The notes under the pieces were generated by a model, which was given only the letters and a program-made list of their open reading frames with translations, did no database searches and had not been told where the DNA came from. This document shows positions 1-8,533 of a DNA stretch of 64,000 nucleotides, in pieces. The DNA comes from Paenibacillus terrae. Lineage in GTDB: Bacteria > Bacillota > Bacilli > Paenibacillales > Paenibacillaceae. Both the position numbers and the translations under genes were made by a program. Each line of letters starts with the position of its first letter. Position 1 is the first letter of the stretch. Location: the NCBI RefSeq assembly GCF_000943545.1, contig NZ_JTHP01000018.1, positions 26,853-90,852 on the forward strand, read 5' to 3'.

Positions 1-8
1 GTGGGCTT

Positions 9-980
9 ATGCCACAAATAGAATTATCAAATGTGACTAAGGATTATAAAATCCGCAATCGTGAAAGCAATCGTTCCGTTTTTGCAGAATTTATTAGACC
101 TCGCTATACAAAAAAATGCGCTGTGAGAAATATCAATTTTACCGTCGAACAAGGAGAGATGGTGGGCTTTATAGGTCCAAATGGTGCAGGTAAATCTACA
201 ACAATTAAAATGCTTACGGGTATCCTTACTCCTAGTTCGGGTACAGTGCGTGTGTTTGGCCATGATCCTTGCAAGAACCGAACAATGAACGCCCTTAAAA
301 TTGGGGTATTGTTTGGGCAACGTTCTCAAATGCTATGGGATTTACCTGTGCGTGATACTTTTGAAATGTTTAAGATTATGTACAAAATCAAGCCCCAGGA
401 TTATAAACGTCAGCGAGATAGACTTATTGAAATGCTGGATATGGGTGATTTTTTATCTCAGGCTGTGAGACAGTTAAGCTTGGGGCAACGTATGCGGGCT
501 AATTTGGCATTATGCTTTTTGCATCAACCTCAAGTAGTTTTCCTTGATGAGCCAACCATAGGTTTAGACGTGCTTGTTAAAGATAGAGTTCAGGAATTTT
601 TGAAACAAATTAACAAAGAGGAGAATACCACTATTCTACTTACCACGCACGATACTAAAGATATTGAAGAAGTGGCTCAAAGGCTCGTGTTAATCGACAA
701 GGGAAAACTATTATTTGATGGTGAACAAATTGATTTCCACGAAAAATATAAAGAAACCGAGTATATTTTAGAGGTTGAGTTCGATCAGTCTATACCACCA
801 ATAATTCACGAACATTTTCAATTGCAAAGAGTCGAAACGCAAAAACATTTCTATAAAATCCTTCATAATCAAATGCGAACGGGAGAAGCTATCAGCTATG
901 TTGCTTCCCGGTATAATGTGGTGGATATTCGGGTACGAGAATCGTCGCTGGAAGATATTTTGAAAAGTTTGTATAAATAG
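9..980 (+). CDS. ABC-2 type transporter ATP-binding protein
   Basis: Cytoplasmic ATPase subunit expected to power an ABC-2 exporter. The 323 residues contain Walker A GPNGAGKST (about 56-64), an LSLGQRMR signature (about 156-163), Walker B VVFLDEP (about 176-182) and the switch histidine in TTHD. The roughly 100-residue C-terminal tail is typical of the COG4586-like, polysaccharide or drug export branch. No permease gene follows within the window; partners would lie upstream, outside it. The gene is AT-rich compared with the right half. The substrate cannot be told from the sequence. The start at 9 is near the window edge and has only a weak GTGGG upstream. Confidence 0.85.
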   Translation: MPQIELSNVTKDYKIRNRESNRSVFAEFIRPRYTKKCAVRNINFTVEQGEMVGFIGPNGAGKSTTIKMLTGILTPSSGTVRVFGHDPCKNRTMNALKIGVLFGQRSQMLWDLPVRDTFEMFKIMYKIKPQDYKRQRDRLIEMLDMGDFLSQAVRQLSLGQRMRANLALCFLHQPQVVFLDEPTIGLDVLVKDRVQEFLKQINKEENTTILLTTHDTKDIEEVAQRLVLIDKGKLLFDGEQIDFHEKYKETEYILEVEFDQSIPPIIHEHFQLQRVETQKHFYKILHNQMRTGEAISYVASRYNVVDIRVRESSLEDILKSLYK

Positions 981-1085
981 TAAGAATATAAATAATAAAA
1001 CTAAGCGAAGGATTTATGAACTGTTCAAAAATAACTTGTGTTAGTGAGATGGATGCAAAAACGGCGGTTTTTGAGCTAATTGGAT

Positions 1086-1120
1086 AGTCAAATAAATCAT
1101 TTTAGGATGATTTATTACGC
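1086..1120. other. AT-rich hairpin between genes
   Basis: AAATAAATCAT and ATGATTTATT form an inverted repeat after the ABC ATPase gene. There is no clear T-run, so a terminator role is only possible. The rest of 981-1198 holds a 23-codon open frame at 1017 with no known match, and a short GCCGACTTAGTCGG palindrome just before the next gene. Confidence 0.3.
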
Positions 1121-1210
1121 TATACTGTTGCAAAATTCAAATTTATGTAGACTTTTCGGCACTTTTCTTTCATTCCTGTTTGTGCCGACTTAGTCGGAAT
1201 GGAGATTATT

Positions 1211-2236
1211 ATGAAAAGAGTTGGAATTATTACTCTTTATTACAAAAACTATAATTACGGTGGCCAACTTGGAGCTTATGCACTGCAAAAAGCTATAGCT
1301 AAGTTAGGATTTCATTGTGAGCAAATTACATTCAAGTGGCTAAACGAATACACCTTACAAGCATATGAAAGTGCTAAAAGTGCTGAACATTTTAGGACTT
1401 TTTCCGAAAGCATTCCCCACAGCGAACGCTTATATACAGTATCTGATATTGCAGAATGTGTTGATGATTACGATATTTTTGTTTGCGGTAGCGACCAAAT
1501 ATGGGGTTTACCATGGGTTATTTCCGATGACATTTTACCCTGTATGGCACTTTCTTTTGTTCCAGCATCAAAAACGAAAACTGCATACGCAGCAAGCATG
1601 GGAGGAGCAGAAATAGAGCCCGATCGAAAAAATATCCTTGCTCCACACGTTAATTCCTTAGACTTTGTTTCTGTTCGTGAAAAAAGTGCAATCCCTTTTG
1701 TGAAAACGATGAAAAATGGAGAGGTTACTCATGTATTGGATCCTGTAATGCTTCTTGATAAATCCGAATGGGATGATATAGCTGCTACTCCGCCAGAAAA
1801 AGCCTATATACTCACTTATGATTTACGAGATACAGGGGTTCAGGAATATGCTGAAGCACTTTCACAAAAGTACGGATACGAGATTATATCTCTTGCAACT
1901 GCTGGAGCAGCTACGTTTGGTCCGAAGGAATTTGTAGGGTACATAAAACACGCTAAGTATTTTATTACTAGTGCTTTTCATGGGGCTGTTTTTGCCATTT
2001 TATATAAGGTTCCATTTTTGGTTTTCCCGGTATCTGATAATCCACAAGACCCCAAATCAATGGATTCAAGACTGATAGCTCTGCTGGATACGTTTGGCTT
2101 ATCTTCTTGCTATGTTTACGATACATCAAATATTCCAAATATTGATGATGTTACTTTTCATCATATAGACGAATCAAAAACAAGTGCATTTCGTCATGAT
2201 TCACTTCAATTTCTTAAAGATGCTTTGGAATCTTAA
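1211..2236 (+). CDS. Polysaccharide pyruvyl transferase family protein
   Basis: Predicted member of the CsaB/PssM-like family (PF04230), which transfers pyruvate ketals onto cell-wall or exopolysaccharide sugars. Visible hallmarks are an N-terminal Rossmann-like start GIITLYYKNYNYGGQLGAYA, the central CGSDQIWG motif, AYAASMGG, VSVREKSA, and the C-terminal ITSAFHGAVFAILY with its conserved His. The ATG at 1211 is preferred over the in-frame ATG at 1199 because GGAG at 1201-1204 lies six bases upstream of it. That gives 341 residues, about family size. The gene is AT-rich like its neighbours, and no other polysaccharide gene is left nearby. Confidence 0.8.
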   Translation: MKRVGIITLYYKNYNYGGQLGAYALQKAIAKLGFHCEQITFKWLNEYTLQAYESAKSAEHFRTFSESIPHSERLYTVSDIAECVDDYDIFVCGSDQIWGLPWVISDDILPCMALSFVPASKTKTAYAASMGGAEIEPDRKNILAPHVNSLDFVSVREKSAIPFVKTMKNGEVTHVLDPVMLLDKSEWDDIAATPPEKAYILTYDLRDTGVQEYAEALSQKYGYEIISLATAGAATFGPKEFVGYIKHAKYFITSAFHGAVFAILYKVPFLVFPVSDNPQDPKSMDSRLIALLDTFGLSSCYVYDTSNIPNIDDVTFHHIDESKTSAFRHDSLQFLKDALES

Positions 2237-2417
2237 AATAAACCAAAGCATGTGTGCGCTAGGCGAGGGCATTTTACAAATGCGGATGAGTGTTGTCAAA
2301 CATGAAGGAAGGGTTAATTTATGAAAGGAATATTTGACGAATTTTGACCTTGATATTCAAAAGACAATGGTTAGTGGCCGTGACAGCGGAGCAGAACATG
2401 TATGGCGAAGCCCGTAG

Positions 2418-2780
2418 CGTATAAGGCTACTGGAAGAAATACGCCGTTTTAATAAAAACATTGTAGCCGTAGTATGCGCGGGCCTTCCCCTTGCCCTTGA
2501 AGGCCCGTCTATTTACGCCAAAGCCATGTTATACGCCTGGCACAGCGGTATTGAAGCGGGCAGAGCCGTTTCCGATATATTGTTTGGTAATGTGAACCCC
2601 TCATCCAAACTTCCCGTGACCTTTCCCCGCAGTACGGGGCAAATCCCTATCTACTATAACTACCGTGCCTCTAGCCGCCCCACAGATGAGTATTACGGGG
2701 AGTTCTTTGTTGTGAATTTCTTGTATCTCCACTATACATTCGATTCAGTTCCACGCCTGTTGATTAACCATAATAAGTAA
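2418..2780 (+). pseudogene. Glycoside hydrolase family 3 relic (beta-glucosidase fragment)
   Basis: An open stretch without a proper start reads EEIRRFNKNIVAVVCAG, then AWHSGIEAGRAVSDILFG and NPSSKLPVTFPRSTGQIPIYYN. These match the C-terminal (alpha/beta)6 domain of GH3 beta-glucosidases and xylosidases. The N-terminal catalytic barrel is absent and the frame is closed by TAG at 2415. Similarity fades after DEYYG, and the last codons run into the left inverted repeat of the adjacent IS element, so insertion or deletion at that junction probably truncated it. An ATG at 2526 could only begin an 84-residue fragment. It is unlikely to be functional. Confidence 0.7.
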
Positions 2781-3984
2781 TTTAATTCATAAAACTAGAA
2801 GTACTCTGGAGAAGAATGCGTTGAATTAGAATTAGCCATTCACCAGGCAGTTTGTGAAGAAGGGAAAGTCGGGAAAATCGGGCAAAGGAAAGAATGGCGT
2901 GTTTGGGCCACGTCGTTTGAGCAGCATCAAATAGCCATTTGAGCAGGACATAGACGATGAGCGCGCAGAACAGTTGCCCATAGACCGCATTTTAGGTCGT
3001 ACCAAACAGCGTTGGAATATTCAAATGTTGCTTGATCCAACGAAAAAAAACCTCAATCTGCCATCGAGCTTTATACATCTGTGCGATTTGTTCTACCGTG
3101 ACCTGCATTAAATCGGTCACGACTCGGATGTCTCGGCCTTCAAAATCTTGAAACATCACCACACGATGACGCTGCTTGGAACGACACTGCGGTGTCCCCA
3201 ATTGGCAAGTGATATCTCGAATGACGGATGAATCTGTCTTTGGGAGACGAGAAAGGGCATGAGGTCTTTCCAAATGAACGTTGTCGCGAAGCCGAATGAC
3301 GTTTTTGAAGTCATCCAGACGCTCCAGTTTCCATAAGCACGATCCATCACCAAAATGTAGTCTGGCTGAGCCAGCGCTTCACTCATAGGGCCCTCATGCT
3401 TGGAACCCAGCGATTCGACGACCTGAAGAGGTCGCCCGTTTTCGGCTCGTAAAGCCACATGAAGTTTAATGCCAGAACGCTCTCCGTGATAAGGAGCTCA
3501 GGGGAGTCGTGTTTTTCCCACCGTCACGGTCGTTGAATCGATGAGGAGTAATTCTTTGGGAAACGTAAGTTTTCGGCGTGTTTCTCGGCTACACTTGTGA
3601 ATGACCCGATGTAAAAGCTCCTGAAATAGAGCAAAAGGGACTTCGGCGGCTTTGGTAGAAAAACAAGAATAATGAACTACAGGCAGGCCACTGCGATTGG
3701 CATGATCCACACCCGAACGATAACCGTCCCATTGTTCTAAAGCAGCTGTACACCAGTAATGAAGTAAGTGGGTTACCGTGAATTTACGGGCTTTGTCTTC
3801 ATAATCAACTTCCTTGACAACGTTTTGCACTTCTTCTGGTGTCAGAATGGATTGAAGGATAGATGTAATCGTGATAGACTTTTTCATGGAGTCGTCACCT
3901 TTCGGTTAAGTTTGTAGAGGTACAAACATTTTACCGAGTTGACGGCTTTTTTTCTACCATTTAGTGGTTAATCAACAGGTGTGT
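2751..3984 (-). mobile_element. Decayed IS4-family insertion sequence
   Basis: The transposase relic is bracketed by inverted ends. CCTGTTGATTAACCA at 2756-2770 is the exact reverse complement of TGGTTAATCAACAGG at 3965-3979, and the match extends outward to CAC/GTG with one mismatch. Element length is about 1.23 kb, usual for IS4-group elements. No convincing direct target duplication is visible, so the exact outer bases are uncertain. It carries one transposase with three inactivating lesions and sits at the junction between a GH3 relic and an intact iron-uptake pair. Confidence 0.75.
2782..3887 (-). pseudogene. IS4-family transposase, inactivated
   Basis: A DDE transposase of about 368 codons reads from ATG at 3887. 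Catalytic regions are visible: LLIDSTT (first Asp), ILVMDRAYG (second Asp) and the IS4 Y-x2-R-x3-E-x6-K signature in YKARWQIEVFFRWIK. Three lesions break it: a TGA replacing the expected Trp after KTRLP (3498-3500), a one-base frameshift after DRAYG near 3332, and a TAA at 2992-2994 after TLFGTT. The C-terminus still reads NAVYGQLFCALIVY and continues to a stop at 2782-2784. The copy cannot encode active transposase unless the lesions are sequencing errors. Confidence 0.8.
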
Positions 3985-4114
3985 CTCAATGTAGATATAG
4001 TTTTGAGTTTAATCATGAGCATCCTTGCCTTGGTTGGAAGATGTGATTCGAAATTTTGAGGAAATATTGGATGATATGCACTGTATGATATAGGGAATAT
4101 GCCAATCAATACTT

Positions 4115-4133
4115 GATAATGATTATCAATATC
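4115..4133. promoter_or_regulatory. Fur box
   Basis: GATAATGATTATCAATATC matches the classical 19-bp Fur consensus at 18 of 19 positions. It lies about 90 bp upstream of the siderophore ATPase gene, so iron-replete repression of that gene and the downstream reductase is expected. The rest of 3985-4223 shows no gene. Confidence 0.85.
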
Positions 4134-4223
4134 TTTATTATATAAAGATAGAATGAAGTTTTGATGAATAACGTGCATTAAGCCCGTGACTATATATTAG
4201 ATAAGGGAAAGGAATGATTCCGA

Positions 4224-5117
4224 ATGTTTCGTCTGAAAACGGCTAATCTGGATATTGCTTATGAAGATCGGTTGATTGTGGAGGATCTGAACGTAGAAAT
4301 ACCGCAAGGGAAAATCACAGCCTTGGTGGGCGCAAATGGTTCTGGCAAATCCACCATTCTGAAGACGATGGCTCGCATCATGAATCCTAAGGGCGGCAGC
4401 GTTCTGCTCGACGGTAAATCCATTCATAAGCAATCCACCCGGGAGGTAGCGAAGCAGTTGGCTATTTTGCCGCAAAATCCGACTGCACCGGAAGGATTGA
4501 CTGTGACGGAACTGGTATCTTACGGACGTTTCCCCTATCAAAAAGGCTTTGGCTCTATGAAAGCAGATGATCGTAAAATGGTAGAGTGGGCCATTCAGGT
4601 GACAGGAATGAGCGAGTTCCACGATCGCCCGATCGACCAGCTTTCTGGCGGGCAGCGCCAGCGTGCATGGATTGCCATGGCGCTTGCGCAGGATACTGAT
4701 ATTTTGTTTTTGGATGAGCCGACTACCTTTTTGGATATGGCGCATCAATTGGAAGTGTTGCATTTGTTAGAGTATTTGAACACTTCGGCCGAACGTACCA
4801 TTGTCATGGTCGTGCATGATTTGAACCATGCAGCCCGGTACGCCCAGCATATGATCGCGATCAAAAAAGGGAAGGCCGAGGCTGTAGGAACGCCAACCGA
4901 GGTCATGTCCCCTGACGTGCTGCGCGAGGTGTTCGGTATTGAAGCGGATATCGTAACAGATCCTCGTACAGGTGTACCGCTGTGTCTTCCATATGCTTTG
5001 GCCGGACAACCAGCCGTAAGCCAAGCCGTAAAGGGATTGAAGCTGGAGGAGAATCATGTAGTGGGCTCCGTTTCCGAGCGGCGTGAAGCCAGACCACAGG
5101 TAGCGGCAAGAGGATAA
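4224..5117 (+). CDS. yusV: Iron-siderophore ABC transporter ATP-binding protein (FecE/YusV type)
   Basis: Cytoplasmic ATPase for ferric-siderophore import. Of 297 residues, Walker A GANGSGKST is at about 36-44, the signature LSGGQRQR at about 140-147, and Walker B ILFLDEPTT at about 160-168; VMVVHDLNHAARYA is typical of FecE/FhuC/BtuD enzymes. Residues after about 265 are a variable tail. No permease or binding-protein gene is adjacent, which resembles the orphan ATPase YusV of B. subtilis that serves several siderophore permeases. It lies behind a Fur box and is followed after 10 bases by an FhuF-like gene. ATG at 4224 has AAGGAATG-type Shine-Dalgarno bases upstream. Confidence 0.88.
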   Translation: MFRLKTANLDIAYEDRLIVEDLNVEIPQGKITALVGANGSGKSTILKTMARIMNPKGGSVLLDGKSIHKQSTREVAKQLAILPQNPTAPEGLTVTELVSYGRFPYQKGFGSMKADDRKMVEWAIQVTGMSEFHDRPIDQLSGGQRQRAWIAMALAQDTDILFLDEPTTFLDMAHQLEVLHLLEYLNTSAERTIVMVVHDLNHAARYAQHMIAIKKGKAEAVGTPTEVMSPDVLREVFGIEADIVTDPRTGVPLCLPYALAGQPAVSQAVKGLKLEENHVVGSVSERREARPQVAARG

Positions 5118-5127
5118 AGGAGACCTA

Positions 5128-5928
5128 ATGAAACCACTGGATTATGATCAGCTTGAGCAGTTGGCGCGAATAGTGACAGACACACCAGAAGATGCGGTAT
5201 ACTCCGGGCCTGTGGCAGAATGGCTTGAACCGGATAAGCTTGGCTCTGTGATGGAGTATTATGGTGAGTTGCTGCGTGCGGAAGACGGCTTGACCACAGC
5301 CGTTTATTTTGTGAACCAGTTGCGTGGTCTTGTGTTTGCTCAGCATTTTATGGTGTCTTTGTGTGAACGCCGTCTCGATCTGTCGGTTTCCAATCTCAGA
5401 TTTCATATTTGTTATCAAGGGAAATATCCCGCCATCAGCTTTCAGGTCATTGACACAACTGAGCTGGACAACATCAGGCAAGACGAGCATCATTCATCCG
5501 GGCAGGCGCAGCAGGTGTTGCGTGACTTTTACAGCTTGCAGATCAGGCCGATACTGGAGGCGATGGCTTCGGTAGGAGGTGCATCTGTTGGACAGATGTG
5601 GGGACAGTTCCCGCTGACTTTGCTGTATTTTAAGGACAGAGTACAGCCATCGCTAGCCGATCCACAGGATGTGGAGCATTTTGAACAAGATTATGATTAT
5701 GTGACACGGGAGCTGGAGGGAGAGGTATTCGGGCGTAAAAGAAACCCGTTTACGGTTCGTCTCGTTGAGCTGGATAACCCTTACCGTCCCGGTGAGAAGG
5801 CATATATGAAACCGTCCTGCTGCCAATATTACAAGACAGGTGGAGGCCAGCGGTATTGTTTTGCGTGTCCAAGGATGTCCGCTTCAGAACGTGAAGAACG
5901 CAGACTCGAAGTGGTGGCGTCTCGCTAA
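5128..5928 (+). CDS. FhuF-like (2Fe-2S) ferric siderophore reductase
   Basis: Predicted cytoplasmic ferric-siderophore reductase that frees iron after import. The C-terminus carries a CC-x11-C-x2-C cluster (SCCQYYKTGGGQRYCFAC), close to the unusual CC-x10-C-x2-C [2Fe-2S] ligand set of FhuF. The 266-residue length fits the family. AAAGGAGA lies just before the ATG, and the gene is almost certainly co-transcribed with the siderophore ATPase under the Fur box. The N-terminal two thirds is poorly conserved in this family, so the call depends mainly on the cysteine motif and the neighbour. Confidence 0.75.
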   Translation: MKPLDYDQLEQLARIVTDTPEDAVYSGPVAEWLEPDKLGSVMEYYGELLRAEDGLTTAVYFVNQLRGLVFAQHFMVSLCERRLDLSVSNLRFHICYQGKYPAISFQVIDTTELDNIRQDEHHSSGQAQQVLRDFYSLQIRPILEAMASVGGASVGQMWGQFPLTLLYFKDRVQPSLADPQDVEHFEQDYDYVTRELEGEVFGRKRNPFTVRLVELDNPYRPGEKAYMKPSCCQYYKTGGGQRYCFACPRMSASEREERRLEVVASR

Positions 5929-6013
5929 AGTCGAGGGATGTTGGCGTGTCCGTCTCGTTTTGGGTAAAATAGGTGATGAAACTTAAACCAAGCGAAACAA
6001 AGGAGGATGCTAT

Positions 6014-6490
6014 ATGTCTGTCTATTCACATCATGCTGTAACACCAGCGAATCAGGAGGTTCCTCTGGATACCTACACCGGTAAGGTGCTGGTCATCGCA
6101 AATACCGCAAGCAAATGCGGACTTACCCCGCAATATGGGGATTTGCAAAAGCTATATGATGAATATAAGGATCGGGGACTGGTTGTATTAGGCTTCCCTT
6201 GTAACCAATTTGGCGGTCAGGAGCCGGGCAGCAGCGAGGAAGCGGCTGAATTTTGCCAACTGAATTACGGGGTTAATTTCCCGGTATTCGCTAAAGTGGA
6301 CGTTAACGGTCCGGATACAGCACCTCTGTTTGAATTTTTGAAAAAGCAGCAGCCTGGAGAGCAGGAAGATGGCACGATTCAATGGAATTTCACGAAATTC
6401 ATTGTGGATCGTGAAGGTGTGCCTGTGGGGCGCTTTGAACCCAAGGAATCACCAGAGGCGATGAAAGCGGCTATCGAGCAACTCCTGTAA
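6014..6490 (+). CDS. Glutathione peroxidase family thiol peroxidase
   Basis: Reduces hydroperoxides, in bacteria of this type usually with thioredoxin. The 158 residues contain the peroxidatic site NTASKCGLTPQY (Cys35), the FPCNQFGGQEP motif (Gln69) and the WNFTKF motif (Trp124, Asn125) that complete the catalytic tetrad. It is a cysteine and not a selenocysteine form. AAAGGAGGA lies just upstream of the ATG. It appears monocistronic and is closed by a terminator at 6526-6567. It stands between the iron-reductase gene and the NADH oxidase, consistent with oxidative-stress roles. Confidence 0.9.
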   Translation: MSVYSHHAVTPANQEVPLDTYTGKVLVIANTASKCGLTPQYGDLQKLYDEYKDRGLVVLGFPCNQFGGQEPGSSEEAAEFCQLNYGVNFPVFAKVDVNGPDTAPLFEFLKKQQPGEQEDGTIQWNFTKFIVDREGVPVGRFEPKESPEAMKAAIEQLL

Positions 6491-6525
6491 TAGCTTCCAG
6501 CTTAGTCAGAAATATGCGTTTAGAT

Positions 6526-6567
6526 AAGGTTGAATTTCCGGTGTTTTTCCGGGGTTCGGCCTTTTTT
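6526..6567 (+). terminator. Rho-independent terminator of the peroxidase gene
   Basis: AAGGTTGAATTTC pairs, with several G-U pairs, with the arm ending GGGGTTCGGCCTT, followed by a run of T. The next 180 bases hold no gene. Confidence 0.7.
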
Positions 6568-6747
6568 ATTGTCTGAATTTCACATTAGGTTGATCGTTGC
6601 AGTAGCATTTGGAAGCCTGATAAAAGGCATAATCAAGCCCCGTACGGGAAAAACTGAATGAAGCAAAGAGTCGTTTCAGCAAACGGCTGACTTTGTATCT
6701 TCCTGACTTTAAAAATGTGGACAAATTGTGAATATCATAGAAAGCTA

Positions 6748-6776
6748 TTGCAATGTGAAAAATGTCACATTATAAT
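6748..6776 (+). promoter_or_regulatory. Promoter of NADH oxidase with operator in the spacer
   Basis: TTGCAA (6748-6753) and a perfect TATAAT (6771-6776) are separated by 17 bases. The spacer is filled by TGTGA-N6-TCACA at 6754-6769, which suits either a Crp/Fnr-type protein or Rex. Binding at this position would be expected to repress. Confidence 0.7.
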
Positions 6777-6785
6777 AAGCGCATG

Positions 6786-6803
6786 AAGTGAAATAAATCA
6801 CAA
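6786..6803. promoter_or_regulatory. Second Rex/Fnr-like palindrome
   Basis: AAGTGAAATAAATCACAA matches the Rex consensus TTGTGAA-N4-TTCACAA apart from three positions. Its centre is 33 bp downstream of the first site, just after the predicted transcription start. Confidence 0.55.
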
Positions 6804-6817
6804 TCAATAACACAGTT

Positions 6818-6835
6818 ACGTGTAACAATTCACAA
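6818..6835. promoter_or_regulatory. Third Rex/Fnr-like palindrome
   Basis: ACGTGTAACAATTCACAA keeps a full TTCACAA half site and a partial GTG-A half site. Its centre is 32 bp beyond the second site, so the three sites are spaced about three helical turns apart. Confidence 0.45.
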
Positions 6836-6877
6836 TTATTATACATTGTATGCCCACACACCAAGGAGGAATTCAAC

Positions 6878-8239
6878 ATGAAAGTAGCAGTTATCGGATG
6901 TACACACGCAGGTACGGCAGCCATCGTCAACACAGCCAAATGTTATCCAGATGCAGAAATTACCGTTTACGAGCGTAATGACAATATTTCGTTTTTATCC
7001 TGTGGTATTGCTCTGTACGTAGGTGGTGTCGTCAAAGATCCGCACGGATTGTTTTATTCTTCCCCGAATGAACTGGCTGAGTTGGGTGTCGTGACCAAGA
7101 TGCTTCATGAGGTAACGAATGTCGATACAGCAGGCAAAACGCTGCAAGCACGCAATCTCCAAACAGGAGAAGAATTCACGGACACCTTTGATAAATTAAT
7201 TGTAACTACAGGCTCGTGGCCTATTATTCCGAAGCTGGAAGGTATTGAGCTTGATCATATTCTGCTCTGCAAAAACTATAATCATTCCAATGACATCATT
7301 GAGAAAGCCAAGCATGTACAGAACATTACAGTTGTCGGAGCCGGATATATCGGTGTTGAGCTGGTGGAAGCTTTTCAAATGAACGGCAAGAACGTAACGC
7401 TGATCGACAGCGCTGATCGTATTTTGAATAAATATTTGGACCCGGAATATACAGACCGAATTGAAGGTTCCTTGAAGGAACATGGCATCAAGCTGGTGCT
7501 GGGAGAAACAGTGAGCCGTTTTGAAGGAAGTAACGGTAAGGTGAATAAAGTGGTTACATCCAAAGGAGAATATGAAACAGAGCTTGTTATTCTCTGCATC
7601 GGCTTCCGTCCTCAAACGGATCTGCTTAAAGGTCAGGTAGACATGCTGCCCAACGGCGCGATCATTGTGGACAATTATATGCAAAGCAGCTGCCCGGACG
7701 TATTTGCCGCAGGCGATAGCTGTGCAATCCGCTACAACCCGACAGGCAAATCAGCTTATATTCCATTGGCAACCAACGCTGTTCGTATGGGTACGCTGGT
7801 GGCACGCAATTTGGTTCAGCCGACTATTGCCTATATGGGAACACAGGGAACTTCGGGTATTAAAATTTATGAAGATAATATTGCAGGAACAGGTTTGACG
7901 GAAGCGGCAGCAGCGGACGAAGGCATGGCTGTAGAGGCTGTAACCATTGAGGACAGCTACCGTCCTGAATTTATGCCAACCTCGGAAAAGGTGCTGCTGA
8001 AGGTTGTATATGAGCAGGAAACACGGAGAATTGTCGGAGCACAAATTATGTCGAAGGTAGATTTGACCCAATCGATTAATACCCTGTCGGTGGCCATTCA
8101 AAATCATATGACCATTGATCAACTGGCCTTTGTGGATTTCTTCTTCCAGCCGCATTATAACAAACCTTGGAATTTCTTGAATGCAGTGGGTTTGCAAGCC
8201 TTGCCGCCGATATCTGAACGGAAGCCAGTTACTGTATAA
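6878..8239 (+). CDS. nox: NADH oxidase / CoA-disulfide reductase family flavoprotein
   Basis: FAD and NADH dependent oxidoreductase, most like water-forming NADH oxidases that regenerate NAD+ when oxygen is present. The 453 residues show an N-terminal FAD-binding GCTHAGTAA segment, the redox Cys42 in SFLSCGIALYVGG, the NADH-binding VVGAGYIGVELVE (about 150-162) and the second FAD motif DVFAAGDSCA. The C-terminal dimerisation domain keeps FFQPHYNKPWN. Cys42 as a single redox cysteine separates the family from glutathione reductases. A strong GGAGG precedes the ATG. The promoter carries three Rex/Fnr-like palindromes, so control by NADH/NAD+ ratio or oxygen is inferred. CoA-disulfide reductase is the alternative. 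Confidence 0.88.
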   Translation: MKVAVIGCTHAGTAAIVNTAKCYPDAEITVYERNDNISFLSCGIALYVGGVVKDPHGLFYSSPNELAELGVVTKMLHEVTNVDTAGKTLQARNLQTGEEFTDTFDKLIVTTGSWPIIPKLEGIELDHILLCKNYNHSNDIIEKAKHVQNITVVGAGYIGVELVEAFQMNGKNVTLIDSADRILNKYLDPEYTDRIEGSLKEHGIKLVLGETVSRFEGSNGKVNKVVTSKGEYETELVILCIGFRPQTDLLKGQVDMLPNGAIIVDNYMQSSCPDVFAAGDSCAIRYNPTGKSAYIPLATNAVRMGTLVARNLVQPTIAYMGTQGTSGIKIYEDNIAGTGLTEAAAADEGMAVEAVTIEDSYRPEFMPTSEKVLLKVVYEQETRRIVGAQIMSKVDLTQSINTLSVAIQNHMTIDQLAFVDFFFQPHYNKPWNFLNAVGLQALPPISERKPVTV

Positions 8240-8348
8240 TCCATTTTGTCTGTGACATTGTTCATAAGTTTGTCAACAATATGAGACGTATGGACGAATC
8301 CTTATAGTACAATATAGAGTAGCATAAGGATTAGGGGGTAAGTAGCTT

Positions 8349-8450
8349 ATGGATTTGTTTTATATCCTTTTTCTTGTAGTCGTGGCGCTGGGAGGCCTCG
8401 GTGGAGTTATTTGGTTCCTGAGAGCAGTTGAAAAGGAAGAATACAACTAA
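8349..8450 (+). CDS. 33-residue single-pass membrane protein
   Basis: ATG at 8349 follows AGGGGGT at a good distance and opens 33 codons ending TAA at 8450. Residues 4-24 (FYILFLVVVALGGLGGVIWF) are a transmembrane helix with GxxGG small-residue packing, followed by a charged tail RAVEKEEYN. A terminator follows at 8492-8524, so it looks like a complete small transcription unit. Size and topology recall the small subunits of cytochrome oxidases or KdpF-like peptides, but no family was recognised. It sits between NADH oxidase and the formate/nitrite channel. Confidence 0.6.
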   Translation: MDLFYILFLVVVALGGLGGVIWFLRAVEKEEYN

Positions 8451-8491
8451 ATGTAAAGCGCATAGTAGCGCAGTAGACGTAATAATACATG

Positions 8492-8524
8492 AAAAACAGT
8501 CCTTTATCCAAGGGCTGTTTTTTT
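8492..8524 (+). terminator. Rho-independent terminator
   Basis: AAAACAGTCCTT and AAGGGCTGTTTT form a 12-bp stem with one G-U pair and a five-base loop, followed by eight T. It closes the small membrane protein unit. Confidence 0.85.
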
Positions 8525-8533
8525 TAATATTTC

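Noticed and set aside
1017..1088. Possible 23-residue gene after the ABC ATPase
   Set aside because: No Shine-Dalgarno and no recognisable sequence; too short to support.
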